Source: Flavobacteriales bacterium UBA6165
GTDB taxonomy: Bacteria > Bacteroidota > Bacteroidia > Flavobacteriales_D > Crocinitomicaceae
Direction: 5' to 3'
Length of the DNA stretch: 11,817 bases
Assembly (NCBI GenBank): GCA_002422285.1
Contig: DIUF01000030.1
Location: 1-11,817 of the forward strand
A model generated the notes under the pieces. It worked only from the letters and a program-made list of their open reading frames with translations, made no database searches and was not told where the DNA came from. The translations under genes were made by a program, and so were the position numbers. Within the stretch, counting starts at the first letter, position 1, and each line of letters begins with the position of its first letter. This document shows positions 6,509 through 11,817 of the stretch, piece after piece.

Positions 6509-8626
6509 ATGAACAAAATCTTATCTTTCTTTTTTGCAGTATTGGCTTTTTCAGTATTTGGGCAAAAACATGTGCATTTTCATGATGCCAATGGTAATAT
6601 ACCTTGCTATACAGACCACCATGTCGAAGAATTGCGTAGTGACCCAAATATGCGTGCCATTATTGATGCTGATAAAGCACAGTTGGAGGCCTTTACGCAA
6701 TATTTTATTGAAAATATTTACGACCCAAACTCGCGTGATGCAGTGTATGTGATTCCTATTGTTTTTCACGTTTTGCATACCGGTGGACAAGAAAACATCA
6801 GCGACGAGCAAATTTATGACGCTGTTGCCAGAATCAATGAGGATTTCAACAAGCAGAATAATAATTGGATGAATGTGAATCCAGCCTTTTTGGATATAGT
6901 AGCTGATGTTCAAATTGAGTTCCGTTTAGCCAAAAAGAAAAACAATGGTGAGTGCTTCAAAGGTATTACAAGAACCTTTACAACCGCAGCATGGGGAAGT
7001 GGTTCCGAGCAGGCTTCTGCGGTTCAGGCTGCCCACGGCAATTTCCCGAGTAACAGATACATGAATATTTTTGTAGTTCCTTATGCGAATGGTGCAGCGG
7101 GATATACAAATTACCCAAACAATTGGGGGGGCACGTCCCTGTCCAACGGTATTTATATTTTACATAACTATGTTGGCCGCATTGGTACTAGTTCGAATTA
7201 TGCATCAACTGCACTTTCTCACGAAATTGGTCATTGGTTGAATTTACCGCACCTTTGGGGTAATTCGAATACTCCTAATCAAGCATCAAATTGTAATACG
7301 GATGATGGCGTAGCTGATACCCCGAACACCATTGGTTGGACAACTTGCAACGTCAATGGTGAATCTTGTGGTTCTCTCGATAATGTTGAAAATTTCATGG
7401 AGTATTCTTACTGCTCGAAGATGTTTACAGAAGGACAAAAGTCCAGGATGTATGCGGCTTTAAATTCATCAACAGGAGGTCGAAATAATTTGCATACTAC
7501 GGCCAACTTAAATTTTACTGGCGTTTTTGATGATTTGGTATTCTGTAGGGCTGATTTTCGTGCCAGTTTTCAGGAGGTTTGCCCAGGCACTTCTATTCAA
7601 TTCATAGATGAGACTGTTCATACGGCTAGTCAGTGGACTTGGAGCTTCCCAGGTGGAACACCCGCAACATCAACAGAGCAAAATCCCGTTGTTACTTACT
7701 CGACTCCTGGACAATATGCTGTTACTTTGACATCTGGTGATGGCACAAATTCCAACACCAAGACCATAAACAATTATATAACAGTTGTCACGCAAAACAC
7801 CAGCTATCCTTTCGTAGAAAGTTTTGAGGATTACGTAAATTTGAGCAATACGAACATTTGGTCTGAAGTGAATTATGGCAGCAATAATCCTTGGCAAATT
7901 TATACCGGTACTGGATTTACGGGTAATAGATGTATGCGTATTGTGAATTTGAATCAACCTGCTGATAGCTTTGATGATTTGATTTCTCAGAGTTTCAATT
8001 TGTCTTCATTTTCAGATGCAGATGTAATTACGATGTCTTTCCGAACATCTTTCAAGAGAAGAACTACATCCGATAGTGATAGACTCCGTGTATTGGCCTC
8101 TACAGATTGTGGCACGACTTGGTCAACGCGAAGAACTTTGAGTGCAGGTAATTTATCGGTTGGTGATGTTCAATCCACTTCTTGGGTTCCTTCAAATCAA
8201 GGGGATTGGAAAACATGGCATGTTACAAACATCACTAGCAATTTCTTTGTTGAAAGTGTGCGCTTCAAATTTGAGTTTAGAGCTGGTGGTGGAAACAACA
8301 TTTATTTAGATGATATTAATTTGTATTCAGGCACGAATGATCCACTTTCTATTGAAAGCATTCAGGCTCTCCAAGTCACTGATGTTGTGTTATATCCAAA
8401 CCCTACTGATGGTGAAATGGCGCTTGAATTGTCTTTGGCAAATGAGGCGGAATTACAGGTTCGAATCGTTGATTTGTCTGGCAAAGAAATTCAAGTTCAC
8501 AGAATTCAAGGACAAACTGGCGTAAACGTAGTATTGTTTGACACAAGCAATTTGAGTCAAGGCATGTATATGGTTGAAATCATAGGCGCGGGAGGCGTTG
8601 TAGTTAGACCGTTTGTTAAACGATAA
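6509..8626 (+). CDS. Secreted M43 (pappalysin-like) zinc metalloprotease with PKD and T9SS sorting domains
   Basis: From the ATG at 6509 the product is 705 residues. This start gives a clean signal peptide (MNKILSFFFAVLAFSVFG, then Q19); the open frame reaches back to 6365 but that part would bury the signal and crosses the promoter. The catalytic domain (about 75-330) has the zinc site H238-E239-x2-H242-x5-H248 in SHEIGHWLNLPHLWG and the Met-turn NFMEYS (M297), with cysteines 262, 280, 287 and 302 likely in disulfides. A PKD domain follows (about 346-428: WTWSFPGGTPA, NPVVTYSTPGQYAVTLT), then a probable jelly-roll adhesion-like domain (about 433-607). The end (about 627-705) is a type A T9SS sorting domain: VVLYPNPTDGE, DLSGKEI, LSQGMYMVEI, PFVKR. 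The protein should pass Sec, then T9SS, and end up surface-attached or released, degrading extracellular protein or peptides. M43 enzymes are typically made with a propeptide; residues 19-75 may be one. Confidence 0.93.
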   Translation: MNKILSFFFAVLAFSVFGQKHVHFHDANGNIPCYTDHHVEELRSDPNMRAIIDADKAQLEAFTQYFIENIYDPNSRDAVYVIPIVFHVLHTGGQENISDEQIYDAVARINEDFNKQNNNWMNVNPAFLDIVADVQIEFRLAKKKNNGECFKGITRTFTTAAWGSGSEQASAVQAAHGNFPSNRYMNIFVVPYANGAAGYTNYPNNWGGTSLSNGIYILHNYVGRIGTSSNYASTALSHEIGHWLNLPHLWGNSNTPNQASNCNTDDGVADTPNTIGWTTCNVNGESCGSLDNVENFMEYSYCSKMFTEGQKSRMYAALNSSTGGRNNLHTTANLNFTGVFDDLVFCRADFRASFQEVCPGTSIQFIDETVHTASQWTWSFPGGTPATSTEQNPVVTYSTPGQYAVTLTSGDGTNSNTKTINNYITVVTQNTSYPFVESFEDYVNLSNTNIWSEVNYGSNNPWQIYTGTGFTGNRCMRIVNLNQPADSFDDLISQSFNLSSFSDADVITMSFRTSFKRRTTSDSDRLRVLASTDCGTTWSTRRTLSAGNLSVGDVQSTSWVPSNQGDWKTWHVTNITSNFFVESVRFKFEFRAGGGNNIYLDDINLYSGTNDPLSIESIQALQVTDVVLYPNPTDGEMALELSLANEAELQVRIVDLSGKEIQVHRIQGQTGVNVVLFDTSNLSQGMYMVEIIGAGGVVVRPFVKR

Positions 8627-8646
8627 GAGTTTTTTATATATCAAAG

Positions 8647-8678
8647 AAATCTGCTAGGAAACTGGCAGATTTTTTTTT
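8647..8678 (+). terminator. Strong intrinsic terminator of the M43 protease gene
   Basis: AAATCTGCTAG (8647-8657) pairs with CTGGCAGATTT (8662-8672) around a GAAA tetraloop, giving an 11-base stem with one T-G wobble, followed by an uninterrupted run of T to 8678. It starts 20 bases after the protease stop codon. Its T run also overlaps the possible -33 element of the next gene. Confidence 0.9.
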
Positions 8679-8709
8679 GACCATAATCTTCAACAAAGCT
8701 GTATTTTTG
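8676..8709 (+). promoter_or_regulatory. Promoter of the sterol desaturase-like gene (TTTG / TATTTTTG)
   Basis: TTTG at 8676-8679 and TATTTTTG at 8702-8709 are separated by 22 bases and match the Bacteroidota promoter pattern. The ATG at 8718 is only 8 bases past the -7 element, so the transcript would start within a few bases of the start codon. The upstream element sits in the T run of the preceding terminator. Confidence 0.55.
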
Positions 8710-8717
8710 CGCCCGCA

Positions 8718-9584
8718 ATGGATTTTAAAGAAACTTGGATAATATTGGTTTCAACTCCGCTTTATGCGGTGTTGATAGGTGCTGAGATTTTGGCTTCCGC
8801 TTATTTTAAAAATCAAAAGTATAGTTTTAGGGGTTCAATTGAGAACTTTTATTTGATGCTGCTCAATATGGGAATCGATATTTTGATGCGCGCTTTTACA
8901 CTTTTCATTCTCGGTTATTTTTTCACGATGAAATTTGTGCAAATTGAATATGTTTTTCTCTATTGGTTCATACTTTTGATTCTAGAAGATTTCATGTTCT
9001 ATTGGCTGCATTATTTGGATCATTATGTGCGCTTGTTTTGGGCAGTACACGTAACGCATCATTCATCCGAAGAATTTAATCTAACCGTCGGTTTTCGATC
9101 GTCGGTTTTTCAGCCGCTTTACCGTTTCATGTTTTTTATTCCTATAGCATGGTTGGGTTTCGATCCGTTAGATATTATGTTGATGTATTCCATCACCCAG
9201 ATTTATGGCATTTTGATTCATACACAGTATCTGGGTAAACTGGGGGTTTTGGAATACATTTTTGCCACACCTAGCAATCATAGGGTGCATCATGGGAGTA
9301 ATGTGGCGTATTTGGATAAGAACATGGGGATGGTTTTTATTTTTTGGGACAGATTGTTTGGTACCTATCAAGCCGAGGAAGAAGAAGTGGTTTATGGTCT
9401 TACAACAAACATCCCTGACCACAAGCCCACCACGGTTGTGTTTCACGAGTGGAAAGCCATTTGGGAGGATGTGAAAAGCGCTCCAAATTTAAGCGCCAAA
9501 CTTGGATATATATTTGGTCCGCCGGGTTGGAGTCATGATGGCAGTCGAAAAACTTCTGAACAACTAAGGGCAGAGATGAAATAA
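8718..9584 (+). CDS. Sterol desaturase / fatty acid hydroxylase superfamily protein, alkylglycerol monooxygenase-like
   Basis: This 288-residue polytopic membrane protein has hydrophobic segments at about 8-28, 45-70, 77-97 and 130-165. The histidine clusters that bind the di-iron centre are all present: HYLDH (98-102), HVTHH (111-115), H168 and HRVHH (188-192). The stretch after the last cluster (YLDKNMGMVFIFWDRLFGTY, about 198-217) followed by VVYGLT resembles alkylglycerol monooxygenase-like members more than fungal sterol desaturases. Such enzymes use O2 to hydroxylate or desaturate lipid substrates at the membrane. The substrate here is unknown; ether lipids, fatty acyl chains or hopanoid/carotenoid-type molecules are possible. 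The start at 8718 is supported by the promoter directly upstream. The gene appears to be a single-gene unit, bounded by a terminator on each side. Confidence 0.9.
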   Translation: MDFKETWIILVSTPLYAVLIGAEILASAYFKNQKYSFRGSIENFYLMLLNMGIDILMRAFTLFILGYFFTMKFVQIEYVFLYWFILLILEDFMFYWLHYLDHYVRLFWAVHVTHHSSEEFNLTVGFRSSVFQPLYRFMFFIPIAWLGFDPLDIMLMYSITQIYGILIHTQYLGKLGVLEYIFATPSNHRVHHGSNVAYLDKNMGMVFIFWDRLFGTYQAEEEEVVYGLTTNIPDHKPTTVVFHEWKAIWEDVKSAPNLSAKLGYIFGPPGWSHDGSRKTSEQLRAEMK

Positions 9585-9585
9585 A

Positions 9586-9611
9586 AAAAGAGCCTCAAAT
9601 GAGACTCTTTT
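9586..9611. terminator. Bidirectional terminator between convergent genes
   Basis: AAAAGAG (9586-9592) pairs with CTCTTTT (9605-9611); inside, CTC (9594-9596) pairs with GAG (9601-9603) around AAAT, with one C/A mismatch between the two stems. The A run on the left (9583-9589) becomes a U run for the minus-strand transcript, so the hairpin suits the DUF805 gene at least as well as the sterol desaturase-like gene. Confidence 0.7.
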
Positions 9612-9630
9612 AAATACTAGTGAATAGAAT

Positions 9631-9999
9631 TTATTTTCCAATTTCGTCAATTTCGCTATTTGGATTTTTCGGGTCTGGACCATATTTGTTTTCACCAGCG
9701 TCACCGTTTGTTGCCGCCAAAACTAAGTTGTAGATTGGAATCAAAATAAACCAACCACTTTTCCCAACGTCATGCATTCTTCTCACGGCTACTGCCAAGC
9801 TAGGAATTAAAATAGCCAATGTGTAAATTAAATTAATCGGACCATTTCCATCGATAGACGCTAATCCCAGAACATTGTCTAACACAGAAGTAACGATGTT
9901 AAAAATAATGTTGAACAATACAAACATCCAGTATTCTGTTCGTCTTGCTCTGCCTTTAAAATCAGCGTACTGCTTTAATACTTTAATGTACCAATTCAT
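9631..9999 (-). CDS. DUF805 family small membrane protein
   Basis: The 122-residue product matches DUF805 (YhaH/YhaI-like) from end to end. It has the N-terminal signature YADFKGRARRTEYW (11-24), two to three membrane helices (about 24-42, 56-72 and 82-97), the basic loop AVRRMHDVGKSGWF (71-84) and the C-terminal GDAGENKYGPDP (99-110) seen in most family members. It is predicted to sit in the inner membrane. No molecular function is established for DUF805. It converges on the sterol desaturase-like gene and is divergent from the mazG-like gene, so it is probably transcribed alone from its own promoter. Confidence 0.92.
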   Translation of the reverse strand: MNWYIKVLKQYADFKGRARRTEYWMFVLFNIIFNIVTSVLDNVLGLASIDGNGPINLIYTLAILIPSLAVAVRRMHDVGKSGWFILIPIYNLVLAATNGDAGENKYGPDPKNPNSEIDEIGK

Positions 10000-10067
10000 A
10001 ATATGTAAGTGTTTTAAGATTTCCTACTCTATAAGCTTTTCGGATTCCGCTTTTCTTTTTTGTGGAG

Positions 10068-10100
10068 CAATTTTACATCTTTTATTTATGAATCACCAAA
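10068..10100 (-). promoter_or_regulatory. Candidate promoter of the DUF805 gene
   Basis: On the minus strand TTTG (10100-10097) lies 21 bases before TAAAATTG (10075-10068), a one-mismatch TAnnTTTG element. The predicted leader of about 60 bases to the ATG at 9999 is the longest in the window. I see no strong hairpin in it. Confidence 0.42.
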
Positions 10101-10125
10101 AAATGTTGGAAACTTTTTTGTTTCG

Positions 10126-10160
10126 TTGATAAGCCGCCCACGCGAATAATTGTAATTTCG
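10126..10160 (+). promoter_or_regulatory. Candidate promoter of the MazG-like gene
   Basis: TTG (10126-10128) and TAATTTCG (10153-10160, one mismatch to TAnnTTTG) are separated by 24 bases. The -7 element ends only 3 bases before the ATG at 10164, so transcription would begin at or just inside the start codon. Either the mRNA is leaderless or the true promoter lies elsewhere. Confidence 0.35.
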
Positions 10161-10163
10161 TGT

Positions 10164-10499
10164 ATGGAAATCAAGGAATTACAAGCCAAAACAGATGCGT
10201 GGATCAAGGAATTTGGTGTGCGCTATTTCAACGAACTCACCAACATGGCCATTTTGATGGAAGAAGTAGGGGAGATGGCTCGTATTATGGCACGTAGATA
10301 TGGCGAGCAAAGCGAAAAGGAGTCAGATAAAGGCAAAGATTTGGGCGATGAAATGGCCGATGTGATTTTTGTGCTTACCTGTATTGCCAATCAGACGGGC
10401 ATTGATTTGGAAGAGGCGATACGCAAAAATTTCGAGAAGAAAACCAAAAGAGATGCTACGCGGCATTTGGATAATGAGAAGCTGGGAGGAAGCTTTTAG
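10164..10499 (+). CDS. MazG-like nucleotide pyrophosphohydrolase
   Basis: This 111-residue all-alpha protein matches the single-domain MazG-like/YpjD group of NTP pyrophosphohydrolases, which hydrolyse (d)NTPs to the monophosphate and pyrophosphate. The metal-binding motifs are intact: EEVGE (33-37, E34 and E37) on the first core helix and DEMADV (62-67, E63 and D66) on the second, separated by a lysine/glutamate-rich loop. The third helix carries EEAIRKNFEKKTKRD (83-97). The ATG at 10164 keeps the complete first helix; the next methionines (28 and 32) would remove it. The nucleotide preference (house-cleaning of damaged dNTPs, or another nucleotide) cannot be told from sequence. The stop codon is embedded in the start of a degenerate repeat tract. 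Confidence 0.9.
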   Translation: MEIKELQAKTDAWIKEFGVRYFNELTNMAILMEEVGEMARIMARRYGEQSEKESDKGKDLGDEMADVIFVLTCIANQTGIDLEEAIRKNFEKKTKRDATRHLDNEKLGGSF

Positions 10500-10584
10500 C
10501 TTTTCGCGGTTGGTTCGCATCGCTATGGCTTTTGGTTCGCAGCGCTTTTGCCAATCGCCAACAGCCAACAGCCAACAGCCAGCC
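10492..10584. repeat. GC-rich degenerate heptad-repeat tract between convergent genes
   Basis: The tract begins with two heptads, GCTTTTA and GCTTTTC (10492-10505), that run over the mazG-like stop codon. A 10-base direct repeat TTGGTTCGCA follows at 10510-10519 and 10532-10541, 22 bases apart. It ends with five heptads at 10550-10584: GCCAATC, three copies of GCCAACA, and GCCAGCC. GCGGTTGG (10506-10513) can pair with CCAATCGC (10551-10558), and GGCTTTTGG (10527-10535) with any of the CCAACAGCC copies, so imperfect hairpins are possible. The tract may serve as the terminator region for the two convergent genes, or may be one copy of a dispersed intergenic repeat. Confidence 0.75.
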
Positions 10585-10590
10585 CCATTA

Positions 10591-11817
10591 TCAAAACTGA
10601 AAATAAATAAATGGCTGCAATCCAGATGAGATGAATTGAATAATGACAAAAACAATCACAATACTCATTGCAATTTTAACGGTGTCGCTGCTATCGATAA
10701 AGAAATTTTTGAATTTATCTTTTGTCGTTTGAGGTAGCCAATGAAGCACTAGGCCAACAACAATCATTGACATTACCCATTTGTAGCCCACAATTACATC
10801 CCAAATCAAATGCGCATTGAAATTGTTGAATATTTGATTGGACATCAATTGCACGGTTTCCAAGTCTTGTGCTCTAAAGAAAATGCGCACCACGGAGATG
10901 AAGATAAAAGTGAGTGCAATGGCATAAATCCGAACCAAAATGTGCTTGCTGTTTTTAAACGGACTGATTTTGCTCCAGTATTTGTACCATACAACGCCTA
11001 GCCCGTTCAATCCCCCCCAGATTACAAAGTTCCAAGACGCGCCGTGCCAAAGACCACCCAGTAACATGGTGATCATGAGGTTGATGTCGCGGACAATAAA
11101 CGTTTTCATTTTTGGGAAAATTCTGAATGAAAGCGCAATTAGGGCGGCCAATCCAACAAATAGAATCAGCAATTTGGGTTCATGACTCAAGAAAACTATC
11201 ATGAGAAGAATAGCAGCCAATGTTATCCAAGTCCCATAACTAGCCGTTCGATTTCCTCCAAGTGGAATGTAGAGGTAGTCTTTGAGCCAAGTGGATAGTG
11301 AAATGTGCCAACGACCCCAAAATTCTGCTGTGCTTTGGGCTTTATAGGGCGAATTGAAGTTGGTCGGTAAATGAAATCCCATCAAGAGTGCCAAACCAAT
11401 TGCAATGTCAGTGTAACCTGAGAAATCGCAATAGACTTGTAGCGAGTAGGCGAAAAGCGCCATCATGTTTTCGAATCCGGTAAACATCATCGGGTTTTCA
11501 TAAATGCGATCGATAAAATTCACCGCGATGTAGTCACCAAAAATGAGTTTTTTGGTCAAACCAGCCAAAATCATAAATATCGCAGTGCCATATTCTCGCG
11601 AACTTAAAGAGAATGGTTTGTAGAGTTGCGGCACAAATTCATTGGCTCTAACAATAGGTCCGGCGACAAGTTGCGGGAAGAATGAAACGTAAAAGCCGAA
11701 ATCCAAAATGTTGCGCACGGGTTCAATTCTGCGGCGATACACATCAACCGAATAACTGATGGTTTGGAAAGTGAAATATGAAATACCAACAGGAAGAAAG
11801 ATTTTGTGGATGTCGTA
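10591..11817 (-). CDS. MBOAT family O-acyltransferase, AlgI/PatA-like (partial, N-terminus missing)
   Basis: The frame is open to the right edge, so the 408 visible residues lack the first part of the protein; the GTG at 11742 is internal, because the residues before it (LPVGISYFTFQTISYSVDV) are a conserved MBOAT stretch. Other hallmarks are FFPQLVAGPIVR, YCDFSGYTDIAIG, the catalytic-region FWGRWHISLSTWLKDYLYIP (histidine at about residue 170 of the fragment), LGGNR, and LLGGLWHGASWNF (histidine about 258). The family moves acyl groups across or onto extracytoplasmic acceptors, usually polysaccharide, teichoic acid or peptidoglycan; AlgI-type members typically work with an SGNH/AlgJ-like partner. 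No partner lies downstream, so one would have to be upstream, outside the window. About 40 extra residues with two hydrophobic segments sit between LGGNR and LWHGA. The acceptor here is unknown. Confidence 0.92.
   Translation of the reverse strand, partial: YDIHKIFLPVGISYFTFQTISYSVDVYRRRIEPVRNILDFGFYVSFFPQLVAGPIVRANEFVPQLYKPFSLSSREYGTAIFMILAGLTKKLIFGDYIAVNFIDRIYENPMMFTGFENMMALFAYSLQVYCDFSGYTDIAIGLALLMGFHLPTNFNSPYKAQSTAEFWGRWHISLSTWLKDYLYIPLGGNRTASYGTWITLAAILLMIVFLSHEPKLLILFVGLAALIALSFRIFPKMKTFIVRDINLMITMLLGGLWHGASWNFVIWGGLNGLGVVWYKYWSKISPFKNSKHILVRIYAIALTFIFISVVRIFFRAQDLETVQLMSNQIFNNFNAHLIWDVIVGYKWVMSMIVVGLVLHWLPQTTKDKFKNFFIDSSDTVKIAMSIVIVFVIIQFISSGLQPFIYFQF

Noticed and set aside
6551..6913. 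Minus-strand open frame of 120 codons inside the protease gene
   Set aside because: It is a shadow of the signal peptide and catalytic domain coding sequence, with low-complexity translation.
10164..10499. MazG-like gene as part of a phage-defence or toxin module
   Set aside because: No toxin, antitoxin, nuclease or mobile-element gene lies nearby; a housekeeping nucleotide pyrophosphohydrolase is the simpler reading.
10550..10584. CRISPR-like array
   Set aside because: The heptads are contiguous, with no spacers and units far too short; no cas gene is present.
11740..11742. GTG at 11742 as the start of the MBOAT gene
   Set aside because: The frame continues to the window edge and encodes conserved MBOAT residues upstream, so the gene is simply cut by the window.

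Overview
The window looks like ordinary chromosomal DNA from a member of the Bacteroidota, most likely a flavobacterium-like marine or freshwater lineage. The evidence is a secreted protease with a type IX secretion (T9SS) C-terminal sorting domain, a DUF5686 outer-membrane protein with a carboxypeptidase-regulatory-like N-terminus, TAnnTTTG-type promoter elements, no obvious Shine-Dalgarno sequences, and an AT-rich composition (about 40% GC by eye). No rRNA, tRNA, CRISPR array, insertion sequence, phage gene or integrase is visible.

Layout, left to right. A YdcF/ElyC-like DUF218 membrane protein (minus strand, C-terminus cut by the left edge) is divergent from an MscS-type mechanosensitive channel (plus). 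The channel converges on a two-gene minus-strand unit: sppA (membrane signal peptide peptidase, class I) followed 9 bases later by a small ABM-domain protein. Upstream of sppA on the same strand is a large DUF5686 outer-membrane protein that appears to start at TTG. It is divergent from an M43 (pappalysin-like) metalloprotease with signal peptide, PKD domain and T9SS sorting domain, and the two share a 149-base promoter region. The protease gene ends in a strong intrinsic terminator. Next are a sterol desaturase/alkylglycerol monooxygenase-like membrane oxygenase (plus), which converges on a DUF805 membrane protein (minus) across a probable bidirectional terminator, and a MazG-like nucleotide pyrophosphohydrolase (plus). 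A GC-rich heptad-repeat tract separates the last from a convergent MBOAT O-acyltransferase (minus, N-terminus cut by the right edge).

Most genes are single-gene units with their own promoter candidates. A common theme is the cell envelope (turgor valve, membrane proteolysis, outer-membrane barrel, secreted protease, lipid oxygenase, acyltransferase), but nothing shows that they form one pathway. I do not see a convincing new multi-gene system. The items most worth checking are the heptad-repeat tract that runs into the mazG-like stop codon, the extra membrane hairpin inside the MBOAT core, the TTG start of the DUF5686 gene, and two promoter motifs so close to start codons that the mRNAs may be leaderless or nearly so.
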